From: an uncultured SAR116 cluster alpha proteobacterium
GTDB taxonomy: Bacteria; Pseudomonadota; Alphaproteobacteria; Puniceispirillales; Puniceispirillaceae
NCBI GenBank assembly: GCA_902622515.1
Contig: CACNQE010000003.1
Span: 124,001 to 188,000 of the forward strand
Reading direction: 5' to 3'
DNA: 64,000 nt
Shown: positions 1-9,192 of the stretch, piece by piece
Position numbering within the stretch: position 1 is the first letter of the stretch
Layout: the number at the start of each line of letters is the position of its first letter
Made by a program: the position numbers and the translations under genes
Notes under the pieces: generated by a model
The model's database searches: none
What the model was told of the DNA's origin: nothing
What the model saw: only the letters and a program-made list of their open reading frames with translations

Positions 1-570
1 CCATTGAATAGGCCCAAAGCCTTCTTGTCTTTCACCGTTAAAGTCTGGGTTATATTTATACCCCGCTTCAATCCCCGCGCTAATGTAAGCTTCAGCAATA
101 GGATGTATTTCAGCAGGATCACTAACCCATAATGCTCCTCCCGTACCATGATAATTATCCTCTCCTCTTTGCTGGTTTTGAGATTTTTTGAAATAGGGAA
201 GAACATCATCAAAACCCCATCCAGAATTACCTAATTGTTGCCAGTGATTGTAATCGTCAGGATTTCCACGCATGTAAACCATACCATTAATTGAGCTCGA
301 ACCACCAATTACCTTTCCCCGAGGGGTAGGCACCCCATTTTTTACCCAATTTTCACCTGGCTCTGTTTTAAACATCCAATTAATTTTCGGATTTCTAAAG
401 TTCCTTCCATACCCAATTGGGATATGTATCCATGGATCTTTATCTTTTGGTCCCGCCTCAATGAGCAAAACGTGATGAGTTTTGCATTCAGTTAATCTAT
501 TAGCTAGGACACATCCAGCACTGCCACCACCAATAATAATAAAATCGGGATTTACTTTGTTTTCTTCCAT
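1..570 (-). CDS. GMC family oxidoreductase (choline dehydrogenase-like), C-terminus cut by window edge
   Basis: I read this by translating the minus strand from the ATG at 570. The first residues after MEENKVNPDF are IIIGGGSAGCVLANRL, the FAD-binding Rossmann motif, and about residues 78-104 carry the GMC signature (RGKVIGGSSSINGMVYMRG). Glucose-methanol-choline oxidoreductases oxidise alcohols to aldehydes or acids with FAD; related proteins are usually 530-560 residues, so about 190 residues, a third of the protein, are visible and the active-site histidines lie outside. The substrate cannot be told. The LVIVD-family gene starts just upstream on the same strand (stop at 593), so the two may form an operon. 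Confidence 0.9.
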   Translation of the reverse strand, partial: MEENKVNPDFIIIGGGSAGCVLANRLTECKTHHVLLIEAGPKDKDPWIHIPIGYGRNFRNPKINWMFKTEPGENWVKNGVPTPRGKVIGGSSSINGMVYMRGNPDDYNHWQQLGNSGWGFDDVLPYFKKSQNQQRGEDNYHGTGGALWVSDPAEIHPIAEAYISAGIEAGYKYNPDFNGERQEGFGPIQW

Positions 571-592
571 TTAATATCTTTTTTGGCTAGCC

Positions 593-1825
593 TCAAATAT
601 CCATTTCAAGAATATAGAGCCCACCAGCCCACCTGTCGCCTGCGTAAATAATCCCATTTTCATCTGCATATACTTCATTCATTTGGATTGAGGGTACCCT
701 TGAATTTTCAGGGCCCTCTGGAACGAAGTAAGCAATAGTTTCTGGTTGATATGGATTTTTAATATCATAAACCCTTATGCCTGCGTTAAAAAAACATCCA
801 ATTATTATCTCTTCACTATGAAAAGAAGGACCTGGTCTATTTTCGTGCACATTGTGTGATCCAAAGCGACCCCCTTTCTGAATATATTCTTCTACAGGAG
901 GAAGAGGTAGCGTACTTATTGGTACAAGGTTTTGCTCATTTCTAGCATCAAGTATCCATGTGAGTTTTGGCCAATCTGCACCATCATCTTTTATGCACTC
1001 ATCTGTTACAACTATCAGTCCCCTATCAAATAGGGGCATCACTGTATGGGTGAAACCAGGATAAGGATTATGTGGTGACCAGTGAGAAACTACCTTCGGT
1101 TTACTTTTATCAGCTATATCAAGTATGAAGGCACCACCATCAATATATCCTAAATATGCCCTGTCAGGATGTGATGGATAAACATTGGCATTATGTAGTC
1201 TGAATGCATCACCACCACGAAGATTTTCTAGAGGTTCTGGAATAATTCTCTCCGGTATTGGCTCTTCATCTTCTTTTTTTGTTCCTGGCATCCACCACCT
1301 ACCAGCCTCTTCCATTTTTGAGGGATTTCTTACATCAATTATCTGATATATCTGATCATCTCTTGGATGTTTTGGCGTAAAATCTGGTGCCCCGCTTGCC
1401 ATATGTATATATTCGCCATCAACAAACCATAAGCAATGTACTCCCCTAGAATGAGGCCCTGCTGTCGAATAAAAATTAATTGATCTAGGGTTTTCCGGAG
1501 TACTTATATCGAATAATTCTACTCCAGCTTCTGGAAGTCCTAGCTGATACACTTGATAAGCAACAGCTAGAATGTCACCACATACCTCCAGTGAATTAGA
1601 TCTCATATTACCGTGCCGTAGTTCAGTCTGACAAACTACACTAGGATGTCTAGGATCGGTTACATCTACCCCAGTAAAATTCTTAGGTGGACCCTCATGT
1701 GCAATCCAAAGAATTCGTCTTCTATCTTTGGTGACCTGCATAGACATACCCTCTCCTACACCTCCAAATCCGTTAAGCGAATTATGCGCTAAAAGTTTCA
1801 TGTTTTTTGAGAGTGTTGAGCCCAT
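593..1825 (-). CDS. LVIVD-repeat beta-propeller family protein, copy 1
   Basis: The protein has about 410 residues, no signal peptide, and repeated strands of the form 'LFDISTPENP', 'IIDVRNPSK', 'ILDIADKSKPKVV' and 'VYDIKNPYQP', which is the LVIVD repeat pattern of predicted beta-propellers. Conserved His/Asp-rich stretches (AGPHSRGVHCLWF, GSHNVHENRPG) could bind a metal, but the activity of this family is not known to me. The frame can start at 1855, but GGAG at 1834-1837 sits eight bases before the ATG at 1825, and the paralogue at 13285 aligns from that point, so I prefer 1825. A close paralogue lies at 13285-14532; the two bracket the two TTT transporters, which suggests a shared substrate class. 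Confidence 0.85.
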   Translation of the reverse strand: MGSTLSKNMKLLAHNSLNGFGGVGEGMSMQVTKDRRRILWIAHEGPPKNFTGVDVTDPRHPSVVCQTELRHGNMRSNSLEVCGDILAVAYQVYQLGLPEAGVELFDISTPENPRSINFYSTAGPHSRGVHCLWFVDGEYIHMASGAPDFTPKHPRDDQIYQIIDVRNPSKMEEAGRWWMPGTKKEDEEPIPERIIPEPLENLRGGDAFRLHNANVYPSHPDRAYLGYIDGGAFILDIADKSKPKVVSHWSPHNPYPGFTHTVMPLFDRGLIVVTDECIKDDGADWPKLTWILDARNEQNLVPISTLPLPPVEEYIQKGGRFGSHNVHENRPGPSFHSEEIIIGCFFNAGIRVYDIKNPYQPETIAYFVPEGPENSRVPSIQMNEVYADENGIIYAGDRWAGGLYILEMDI

Positions 1826-1855
1826 TTTGTTTTCTCCAAATAAGTCACTACTCAT

Positions 1856-2039
1856 ATCTCTTTGTTGTAAGAGTGACTTGAAGTTCAGAAACTGTCAATT
1901 TTTTATCTACAGTTTAGGTTTAAATATTAAATCTATTTTTATCGGGTAATATTTAAAAAATTTTTATATGTTTTTAATTGAAAAATTATGAATATTATAT
2001 TCAGGTCTTTAACGTAAATTCACAAATGGGAGTTAAGAG
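1856..2039. promoter_or_regulatory. Divergent intergenic region between LVIVD gene and cupin/TTT operon
   Basis: These AT-rich bases separate the minus-strand LVIVD gene from the plus-strand cupin gene and must hold promoters for both directions. GGGAG followed by TTAAGAG just before 2040 serves as the cupin ribosome-binding site. I could not assign -35/-10 boxes with certainty. Confidence 0.35.
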
Positions 2040-2435
2040 ATGCCGATATACAAAGCAAACGAAATGAAAGAAACGCCTGATGTAAAACGCCCACATATTA
2101 GTATGATTCAATATGGTGGAGATTTAATTAAAGCAGGTCTTGTTACTTATTATGAAGGTGATGCACCTCCTCCACATTATCATCCCAATGATGAACAATG
2201 GATTTTTTTACTCGAGGGTAGTCTAGCCATTCTTATGGGTGATGAGGTAGAAACAGCAAATGCTGGCGACTTAATTTACGTTCCAAGGAATACAGTTCAT
2301 GGAATTCGGCTACTCAATGATAAATGTAGATTTTTTACGTGCAAAAGTCCTGCGGGAACAGGTGGACTTAGCGAAGATTATCAACCAATTTCTAACCTCG
2401 ACGAAATTACCAAAAAATTAAACGAACATGTTTGA
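2040..2435 (+). CDS. Small single-domain cupin protein
   Basis: The 131-residue protein is one cupin barrel. Motif 1 is visible as PPPHYHPNDEQWIFLLEG (about residues 42-59), with the two histidines and the Glu expected to bind a metal, and motif 2 as GDLIYVPRNTVHGI (about 78-91). Such small cupins act as isomerases, dioxygenases or ligand sensors; the reaction cannot be read from sequence. It lies directly before a TTT binding-protein gene and probably helps handle the transported carboxylate or senses it. A hairpin follows the stop codon. Confidence 0.85.
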   Translation: MPIYKANEMKETPDVKRPHISMIQYGGDLIKAGLVTYYEGDAPPPHYHPNDEQWIFLLEGSLAILMGDEVETANAGDLIYVPRNTVHGIRLLNDKCRFFTCKSPAGTGGLSEDYQPISNLDEITKKLNEHV

Positions 2436-2437
2436 AA

Positions 2438-2470
2438 AATTATCGATAACTTATTGAAATATCGATAATT
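2438..2470 (+). terminator. Inverted repeat with two ATCGAT cores after the cupin gene
   Basis: AATTATCGATA (2438-2448) is repeated as its exact reverse complement at 2460-2470, giving an 11-bp stem with an 11-base loop, and a T run follows at about 2480-2485. It could end cupin transcription or, since each arm is itself nearly palindromic, be an operator for the tctC gene 134 bases downstream. Confidence 0.45.
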
Positions 2471-2603
2471 ATTAAAATCTTTTTTACTGGATTATTATTA
2501 TATATCATAATTTGAGCTATAAAAAAAAATAATGCCAAAATTACTTTACAATTATTTTTTTTTAGTTTTACCATTTAAAATGTTAATTTAAAGGGAGGAA
2601 AAT

Positions 2604-3530
2604 ATGAAATTTAAAATAGAAAATGTAATAAAGGGGGCTTTGGCGTCTTTTATTGGTGCTTCTATGGCTTTTACCGCGAATGTAGCATTCGCAGATTATC
2701 CTGATAAGGACATAACCTTTATTGTCCCTTATTCACCAGGTGGTGGTTCTGACCAAATGGCAAGACGTCTACAACCTGGATTGGAAAAGGCTCTTGGTGT
2801 CAACGTGAAGATTGTCTATAAGACAGGTGGTGGTGGAGCTGTCGGCTTTAGTGAATTACACCGCTCGAAGCCAGACGGATATACCATTTCAAATGTGGTT
2901 GTTCCTAACGTCATCATAACTTCCAAAGGCGATGGTATTGGATATAAGCCAAAGGATTTCTCTTATATTGGAATGACTGAAGCAGCTGTTGGCGCATTAA
3001 TGGTACCAAATGACAGTCCATATCAAACATTGGACCAATTTGTTGCGGCTGCCAAAGAAAAACCGGGTATGTTAACAGTTGCTGGCGTTGGCAGTACTGG
3101 TGCAAATCGTTGGGGAGGACTAGCTGAAATTTTAGGAATTGAAACTACTTATGTTCCAGTTTCAGGAGGCGTTGGTAAAATGATGCCGATGCTAGCAGGG
3201 TCGCATGTTGATGGCGGAATGACTGCGTCAAACCATGCTACTAAGCACAAAGCTATCGTAAAAGCTCTTGTCGTTGCTGGTAATGATGAAGTGGCAACAC
3301 TACCTGGAGTTCCAACAGAGCCGGCTTGGACATATGTCACCACATGGGGAATTATGGCGCCTCCAGGCACACCAGCAGATATTGTTGCAAAACTTAATTC
3401 AGCTCTACGTGAAGCCGCTACAGATGCCTCTGTTCGCGATGCACTCGTAAAGGGTGGTTATAACCCAATCATTCAAACAGTTGACGAAGTGAATGCATTC
3501 ATGGATGCTCAAATAGCAATTTATGAATAA
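2604..3530 (+). CDS. tctC: TTT (Bug/TctC) periplasmic substrate-binding protein, system 1
   Basis: This is the periplasmic receptor of a tripartite tricarboxylate transporter. A signal peptide ends near residue 30 (AFTANVAFADYPDK), followed by the typical first strand ITFIVPYSPGGGSDQMARRL, where the loop after the first strand cages a carboxylate through water molecules. At 308 residues it is slightly short for the family. A strong ribosome-binding site (GGGAGG, 2593-2598) precedes the ATG. It heads the order C-A-B, with the permease genes following after a hairpin. Family members bind carboxylates such as citrate, tartrate or aromatic acids; the ligand is unknown here. Confidence 0.93.
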   Translation: MKFKIENVIKGALASFIGASMAFTANVAFADYPDKDITFIVPYSPGGGSDQMARRLQPGLEKALGVNVKIVYKTGGGGAVGFSELHRSKPDGYTISNVVVPNVIITSKGDGIGYKPKDFSYIGMTEAAVGALMVPNDSPYQTLDQFVAAAKEKPGMLTVAGVGSTGANRWGGLAEILGIETTYVPVSGGVGKMMPMLAGSHVDGGMTASNHATKHKAIVKALVVAGNDEVATLPGVPTEPAWTYVTTWGIMAPPGTPADIVAKLNSALREAATDASVRDALVKGGYNPIIQTVDEVNAFMDAQIAIYE

Positions 3531-3550
3531 AATCATTTTGAAACATTAAA

Positions 3551-3586
3551 ATTGTTCCAGCATTATTTTTCTAGTGCTGGAACAAT
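3551..3586 (+). terminator. 12-bp perfect hairpin between tctC and tctA (system 1)
   Basis: ATTGTTCCAGCA at 3551-3562 pairs perfectly with TGCTGGAACAAT at 3575-3586 across a 12-base loop. No T run follows, so it looks less like a full terminator than an attenuating or mRNA-stabilising stem that would leave more tctC message than tctA/tctB message, as is common for binding-protein operons. Confidence 0.7.
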
Positions 3587-3649
3587 CACAGAGATTTGTA
3601 ATTTACCAAAAACTTTTTCGATGAATAAAGTCATTGATAGGGCCACAAA

Positions 3650-5146
3650 ATGATAGATGCTTTTTTCCTAGCAATTAGTCCTTCATATCTAATGTTCATG
3701 ACTATCGGCGTTTTATTGGGTCTTGTTGTTGGAACATTACCCGGTCTAACGGCAACGATGGGAACGGCTTTATTGGTTCCATTTACCTTTGCTCTTCCTA
3801 CGGGAGAAGGGATAGCTATGTTGGGAGGCCTTTATGTTTGCGCAATGTTTTCTGACGCTATACCAGCTTGTCTGGTAAACACTCCAGGAACTCCCGCAGC
3901 TATGGCAACTGGATTTGATGGACATCCGATGGTTCAACAAGGCAGAGGACAGGAAGCAATCGTAGCTGCTTGTTTTAGCTCTGCGCTTGGAACCATGTTT
4001 GGAGCAGCCTGTTACCTTTTATTGGCCTGGCCTATGATTTCTATTGCTCTTCAATTTGGCCCACCAGAATTTTTTTGGCTAGGAATATTTGCACTCACTA
4101 TCATTGGAAGCTTAGCTGGTGACTCCATACTAAAAGGTTTAGCTGGAGGTGCCATAGGATTATTAATAAGCTGCGTTGGGATAAGCCATGCTGCTGAACT
4201 AAATCGTTTTACACTAAACATACCAGAGCTTCGCGGCGGCGTTTCGTTGGTAGCGGCGCTAATAGGCGTTTTTGCAGTCCCGCAGGTGTTGTCGATGATA
4301 TTAGGGCTTAGAAAACAAGAATATGTAGCCGAATATAAATCCGAAAAAGGTGTCGTTCTCAAAACAATACTAAAGGTATTATCAAAGCCCGTACACTTTC
4401 TTCGGTCAGCTAGCATTGGAAGCTTCATTGGTATATTGCCAGGGGCAGGAAGTCCTATCGCCGCTATCGTTTCTTATAATGAGGCTGTTCGGTGGAGTAA
4501 AAAGAAGGAAGAATTTGGCAAAGGGAATATTCATGGGGTAACAGCATCTGAAATAGCCAATAATTCAGCTGCTCCCGCTGCTATGATCCCATTAGTTACT
4601 TTAGGAGTACCAGGCTCTTCTCCTGCTGCTGTGATAGCTGGCGCACTTATGCTCCGTGGATTAAACCCAGGACCAGAACTTTTTGCTACCGATGGAACGT
4701 TAGTATATTCTTTCGGGTGGTCACTTTTTATTGCAGGTATCGTTGTATTTTTTATTGGAATGCTAGCAACACCACTTCTGGTTAGAATCATTAAGATACC
4801 TCTTCGACTATTAGCCCCCCTCATTATGTTTTTAGCCATAATTGGCGCATATGCTATTCGAAACAATATATTTGATGTCTATTTAATGCTCACAATTGGA
4901 ATTTTTGTCTTTTTGGTTCGACGAATTGGATTCCATCCTGGCCCTATAGGATTAGGATTTATATTAGGGCCGATCATTGAACCGTCATTGGTTCAAGCTC
5001 TATATATTTCCGACGCTTTGGGTGTTGGAAAAATTTTCTTTAGTGGCACTATTAATATCACATTAATCAGTTTGTCAGTAATCTCGGTTTCAGCGGTTGC
5101 TATATCGAGAATCAGAGCTCGGAAGCTGGCAAAAGTTAACAGCTAA
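3650..5146 (+). CDS. tctA: TTT large membrane subunit TctA, system 1
   Basis: This is the large permease subunit (498 residues, about 11-12 hydrophobic segments) that moves the carboxylate across the inner membrane using an ion gradient. Family motifs are present: GTLPGLTATMGTALLVPFTF near residue 28 and LVNTPGTPAAMATGFDGHPM near residue 76, with a second PGAGSP repeat (about residue 263) in the internally repeated half. It lies 119 bases after tctC and 21 bases before tctB, so all three are likely one operon. Confidence 0.93.
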   Translation: MIDAFFLAISPSYLMFMTIGVLLGLVVGTLPGLTATMGTALLVPFTFALPTGEGIAMLGGLYVCAMFSDAIPACLVNTPGTPAAMATGFDGHPMVQQGRGQEAIVAACFSSALGTMFGAACYLLLAWPMISIALQFGPPEFFWLGIFALTIIGSLAGDSILKGLAGGAIGLLISCVGISHAAELNRFTLNIPELRGGVSLVAALIGVFAVPQVLSMILGLRKQEYVAEYKSEKGVVLKTILKVLSKPVHFLRSASIGSFIGILPGAGSPIAAIVSYNEAVRWSKKKEEFGKGNIHGVTASEIANNSAAPAAMIPLVTLGVPGSSPAAVIAGALMLRGLNPGPELFATDGTLVYSFGWSLFIAGIVVFFIGMLATPLLVRIIKIPLRLLAPLIMFLAIIGAYAIRNNIFDVYLMLTIGIFVFLVRRIGFHPGPIGLGFILGPIIEPSLVQALYISDALGVGKIFFSGTINITLISLSVISVSAVAISRIRARKLAKVNS

Positions 5147-5167
5147 TGTAAAAGAAAAACACTTAAT

Positions 5168-5650
5168 ATGACGAAATTTTTTAAATTATTCCAAGATACT
5201 GATTTTTTAACAGGAGTATTGACCCTTGTGATAGCCTCCCTTAGCTATGCTGGTATTGGTGACGATATGAAAGATTGGGTCTTTCCTTTGATGGCCTGTT
5301 ACACCCTATTTTCTATTTCAGCAGTATTTTTTATCAAATCCCTAATAAAATTTTTCCAAAATAACATTGAAAAAAATATAATTATATCGCAAGAACAAAT
5401 TCCCTCAATTCTCAATGTGATTTTTTTCAGTTTAATTGTATTCGGCTTTTTATTTGCCCTTTTTGCTTTTGGTTTTTGGATAGCCAGCCTTTTATTGTTA
5501 TGGGTGAGCATAAGTTATTTTAGCGTTGAAAAAAACGTTCCAACGTATATCAAATCGCTAGTAATTTCGCTGATTGCATGTGGCGTAGCCTATATTGTGT
5601 TCACCCATATTTTTTATGTGCCATTTCCAGAATCTCGCATTTTTGGATAG
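5168..5650 (+). CDS. tctB: TTT small membrane subunit TctB, system 1
   Basis: This 160-residue protein has four predicted hydrophobic segments in the arrangement of TctB, the poorly conserved small subunit that pairs with TctA. The identification rests mostly on size, topology and its place right after tctA. A charged loop (about residues 58-75, NNIEKNII) separates the two helix pairs. Confidence 0.88.
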   Translation: MTKFFKLFQDTDFLTGVLTLVIASLSYAGIGDDMKDWVFPLMACYTLFSISAVFFIKSLIKFFQNNIEKNIIISQEQIPSILNVIFFSLIVFGFLFALFAFGFWIASLLLLWVSISYFSVEKNVPTYIKSLVISLIACGVAYIVFTHIFYVPFPESRIFG

Positions 5651-5739
5651 ATATTTCTAGATCTCATCAGATTAATCAAAAAAACAACACAGGTTTAATT
5701 TTATTATATAATACGAAATGACCTAGGAATAAATTATTA

Positions 5740-6504
5740 ATGGAAATTATACAGTCACTTATCGTATTTCCTGATGAGCTAACATCTATTCAAATTTCTT
5801 CATTAGTTCTTGTCTCGTTTTTAACCTGTTTCTTCAGTGGCATTATTGGAATTGGGGGAGGACTGATTTTATTAGCATTCTATGCTACAGTATTGCCAAT
5901 TACAGCTGTTATTCCTATTCATGGTTTTCTTCAATTCTGGAATAATCTTTGGCGTGCTATTTTAACTAGGGACTATCATGCCCCAATTTTACGAAGCTTT
6001 TTTTGGGGGTTTATACTTGGCACCGGCATAAGTATGTTATTTGTTGTAAGTCTATCTGCTCCTATTTTACAAATAAGCATTGGTATTTTTGTTCTTTATT
6101 CGGTGCTTGGAAAAATCCCAGAATTATCTAAACGCTATTTATTCCTTGGCTCAACTATATCAATGATTTTATCATTTATTATAGGAGGCACAGCTCCTCT
6201 AATAGCGGCTATGCTCAATTCTTTCTCTTTACAAGCCAAACCCTTTATTTCAACACTCGCTTTAGTACTTGCTTTCCAACATGGTCTTAAAGTAATTACT
6301 TTGGGATATTTAGGCTTTGACTTCTCAGAATATTTATTTCTTATGGTATGTGCCATTTTAGCAGGGATGGTTGGTACTTACTTTGGTGTCATGATAATGT
6401 TCAAATTACAAAATGAATTTTTAACACGAGTAGTTAAAATAGCACTAATTTTATTAGCTCTAAGGTTAATTTACCTTGGAGTTACTTCTTTCATTTTTCC
6501 ATAA
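5740..6504 (+). CDS. TauE/SafE (TSUP) family membrane transporter
   Basis: The 254-residue protein has about eight hydrophobic segments and the family's N-terminal motif FFSGIIGIGGGLILL (about residues 31-45). TSUP proteins export or import small anions such as sulfite, sulfoacetate or other organosulfur and C2 compounds; which one cannot be told here. It is 89 bases after tctB on the same strand and converges on the panE-like gene, from which it is separated by only 11 bases. It may export a sulfonate or carboxylate product made from the compounds taken up by the neighbouring TTT systems. Confidence 0.85.
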   Translation: MEIIQSLIVFPDELTSIQISSLVLVSFLTCFFSGIIGIGGGLILLAFYATVLPITAVIPIHGFLQFWNNLWRAILTRDYHAPILRSFFWGFILGTGISMLFVVSLSAPILQISIGIFVLYSVLGKIPELSKRYLFLGSTISMILSFIIGGTAPLIAAMLNSFSLQAKPFISTLALVLAFQHGLKVITLGYLGFDFSEYLFLMVCAILAGMVGTYFGVMIMFKLQNEFLTRVVKIALILLALRLIYLGVTSFIFP

Positions 6505-6515
6505 AAGGTTTTTTC

Positions 6516-7508
6516 TCAATTATTATACAGACCTAAAGTTCGTGCTTGCAACTTAAGTAATGATGAAACTGAGGTGAGCATTGGTGTTTCTATATTCAGA
6601 TGTTGAGCCAACTCAATTAACACTGTTACAAGAGGGTCTATCTCTAAGGGACGTCCCATTTCAATGTCTTGTCTTGTAGATGGTTTATGTCCGATTATTT
6701 TCCCTGCACCATTTATTCTATCTTCTATAGAAACCGCGAATCGGATTGATAACCTTTCGCCGATCTCCATGCATTCCTGCATTATATCTCTGACGATTTT
6801 CCGTGTGGAGAGGTCTTCCGCTATTTTATCCAGAGATGCACCGGTTAGCGCACTTACTGGATTAAAAGAGCAATTACCCCATAACTTAATCCAAATCTCA
6901 TCTCTTATTCTTTTTTTCTGAGGCGCTTTGAGTCCCCCTTTTATCATCAGCTCGGATAAAATTTTCATTCTTTCAGTCATTTCTCCAGAAGGTTCTCCAA
7001 GTGAAATGCGCTCACCTTCAATGTGCGTTATTATTCCGGGCTCACTAATCTCACAAGCAGGGTATACAACACATCCGATAGCACGCTTTGCTCCAATCGA
7101 ATTCCAAATTTTACCGTCTGGGTCTACAGACTGCAGATGTTTATCATCCAAATCTGTATTTGTATCAGCCTTAAAAAAATACCACCATGGCAATCCATTC
7201 ACTGCGGATACAACTGCCGTATTTGGCCCCAATAATGGATTGATTTCTTCTGTAATATGAGTGATCCCGTGTGCTTTTAGTGCAATGATTATGTAATCTT
7301 GCTCTCCAAAATCACTTGGCGCATGGCTCGCTTTGAGGTTGTAGTGACGGGTTTCTCCTCTAATTTTAAGTTTTAAACCATGATTTTCAATTGCCGCAAG
7401 ATGAGGGCCTCTGGCAATAAGGCTTACCTCTGCCCCCGCATCATGTAGACAAGCAGCTAAATATCCACCTATAGCTCCGGCTCCATAAACACATATTTTA
7501 ACTGCCAT
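6516..7508 (-). CDS. 2-dehydropantoate 2-reductase family protein (ApbA/PanE-like)
   Basis: The 330-residue protein begins with the NADP-binding motif KICVYGAGAIGGYLAACL and carries the catalytic lysine region (IIALKAHG, about residues 75-82) and the C-terminal family segment IWIKLWGNCSFNPVSALTGA. True PanE reduces ketopantoate to pantoate, but proteins in catabolic islands often act on other 2-keto acids. Its ATG overlaps the TAA of the upstream ligase gene by one base (TAATG at 7506-7510), so the two are translationally coupled. That context favours a catabolic role over pantothenate synthesis. Confidence 0.88.
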   Translation of the reverse strand: MAVKICVYGAGAIGGYLAACLHDAGAEVSLIARGPHLAAIENHGLKLKIRGETRHYNLKASHAPSDFGEQDYIIIALKAHGITHITEEINPLLGPNTAVVSAVNGLPWWYFFKADTNTDLDDKHLQSVDPDGKIWNSIGAKRAIGCVVYPACEISEPGIITHIEGERISLGEPSGEMTERMKILSELMIKGGLKAPQKKRIRDEIWIKLWGNCSFNPVSALTGASLDKIAEDLSTRKIVRDIMQECMEIGERLSIRFAVSIEDRINGAGKIIGHKPSTRQDIEMGRPLEIDPLVTVLIELAQHLNIETPMLTSVSSLLKLQARTLGLYNN

Positions 7509-9037
7509 TAGCTATCCTCTAAACCAAGTTTCTTTGCTAACCCTATTCGCTGCATTTTACCTGTTGCCCCTTTGGGAATCTCCTCTAAAAAACAAATATG
7601 CTTAGGAATTTTAAACCGTGCCAACTTTTCACTTGCAAAGGCTTTCAACTCCGTTTCTGAGAGTTGTTGACCATCAGTGAGCACAACCGCTAATCCAATT
7701 TCCTCTCCATAGGTTTTATCAGCTACAGCAAACGATACAACTTGTTGAATCAATGGATGTTCCATAAACACATTGTCAATTTCTAATGGGGAAATTTTTT
7801 CTCCGCCTCTATTAATGATTTCCTTTAATCTTCCAGTAATTTTGAGATACCCATCCTGATCAAATACACCTTGGTCACCAGTCCTAAACCAGCCATTAGT
7901 AAAACCTTTGGCATTTGCCTCCGGGTTATTATCATATCCCGGAGTTACATTTTCTCCTTTAATGCATACTTCTCCTGCATTTCCCTGCTGCAATTGAGTT
8001 CCTTCAGAATCCATGATGCATACCTCGGGACCAGCCGGTAAACCAACCAACCCTGCTTTTTGTATTTGGGGTGGCAACGGATTTGACGTCATTTGATGTG
8101 CAGCCTCGGTCATTCCATATGCCTCGATTACTGGACAATTAAATAAATCAGCTAATTCTTCAAATACTGCAGGTGGTAGAGAGGCGGATGAAGATCTGAT
8201 AAACCGCAATTTAAGAGCTTTAGCCGCATCTACCTGACGCTGTCCACGAAGCAGAATAGCTTGATGCATAGTTGGAACACCTGAATACCAAGTAATTTTT
8301 TCACTTGTTGCAAGGTCAAAAAATTTCAGTGCATTGAAACCTGGTGTACAACAAATGGAAGAGCCAGAATATAAACTTGCACAAAGCACCGCTATTAATC
8401 CATGAATATGAAATAGTGGCATAATATTTAAAGAGTGGTCAGCTTCACTCAGCTTTAATGTATTTGAAATATTTCCTGCTGATGCGACAATATTTCCTTG
8501 AGTTAGGGGCACAACTTTTGGTCGAGATGTAGTGCCAGAAGTATGCAACACAAGAGCTTCAGTATTTTCCGAAGGCAATGGAATTTCACTCCTTGTGTCA
8601 AATAAAGAAAATTCACCAGCTGCTGCATTTTTTGAGACTTTAATTTCAGCTACTGGAATAGATAATTTTAGTGCAGCGTGCCTCACTGGATTACTACTAC
8701 CTTCCTCAATCATTACTAATTTAGGTTTAAGATCTTCCAGATAGAACTCATACTCTGATTGTTTATATGCTGGATTTAAAGGTGCGGCAGACATAAATGA
8801 GGACACTGCTAAAAATGTTGTTGCCATTTCTGGCCCATTAGGTAGCACAATAGCCACTCTGTCCAAGTTAGTAAGACCTTGGCCGGCCAATTGACCACCA
8901 ATTCGATCTACATGTTTAATAAGTGCTTCATATGTTAATGCTGGCCTATTTGGAGCTGTAATAACAGTAAGATTTTTAGGGCCTGCATTTAACAAATTGT
9001 AAATATTTTTTTTGGGCAATCTACTTACTCCGTTCAA
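7508..9037 (-). CDS. AMP-forming acyl-CoA synthetase, oxalate-CoA ligase-like
   Basis: This ANL-superfamily enzyme of 509 residues activates a carboxylate to acyl-AMP and then to its CoA thioester. Visible motifs are the phosphate loop LHTSGTTSRPK, the adenine motif EAYGMTEAAHQMTSNPLPP, GWFRTGDQG, the hinge region NRGGEKISPLEID and the catalytic lysine in PKGATGKMQR. The YGMTEAAHQMTSNPLPP stretch and the lines after it recall AAE3/Pcs60-type oxalate-CoA ligases, as I remember that family; this suggests a short dicarboxylate such as oxalate, but I could not align it. The gene is coupled to the PanE-like gene and faces the CobW gene across a shared promoter region. Confidence 0.87.
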   Translation of the reverse strand: MNGVSRLPKKNIYNLLNAGPKNLTVITAPNRPALTYEALIKHVDRIGGQLAGQGLTNLDRVAIVLPNGPEMATTFLAVSSFMSAAPLNPAYKQSEYEFYLEDLKPKLVMIEEGSSNPVRHAALKLSIPVAEIKVSKNAAAGEFSLFDTRSEIPLPSENTEALVLHTSGTTSRPKVVPLTQGNIVASAGNISNTLKLSEADHSLNIMPLFHIHGLIAVLCASLYSGSSICCTPGFNALKFFDLATSEKITWYSGVPTMHQAILLRGQRQVDAAKALKLRFIRSSSASLPPAVFEELADLFNCPVIEAYGMTEAAHQMTSNPLPPQIQKAGLVGLPAGPEVCIMDSEGTQLQQGNAGEVCIKGENVTPGYDNNPEANAKGFTNGWFRTGDQGVFDQDGYLKITGRLKEIINRGGEKISPLEIDNVFMEHPLIQQVVSFAVADKTYGEEIGLAVVLTDGQQLSETELKAFASEKLARFKIPKHICFLEEIPKGATGKMQRIGLAKKLGLEDS

Positions 9038-9192
9038 TATGGAAATCTTATTTTATACTAAAAAACAATGAGATATCATAATTAGGATACCAAAAATTTA
9101 ATATGTTTTTACACGCTCATTTGTTGAAATAATCCTTATTATGTGTAAATATTTTATATGAGTATTGTCCAGCAAATAATTTCTTTTTAATT
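9038..9192. promoter_or_regulatory. Divergent promoter region, ligase gene / CobW-type GTPase gene
   Basis: These 155 AT-rich bases lie between two divergent genes and must drive both. I looked for a Zur-type dyad because CobW genes are often zinc-regulated and did not find a convincing one. Confidence 0.3.

Noticed and set aside
3149-4866. Minus-strand frames of 73-125 codons opposite tctC and tctA
   Set aside because: They mirror strongly supported transporter genes and read as low-complexity, Ser/Pro-rich sequence without motifs.
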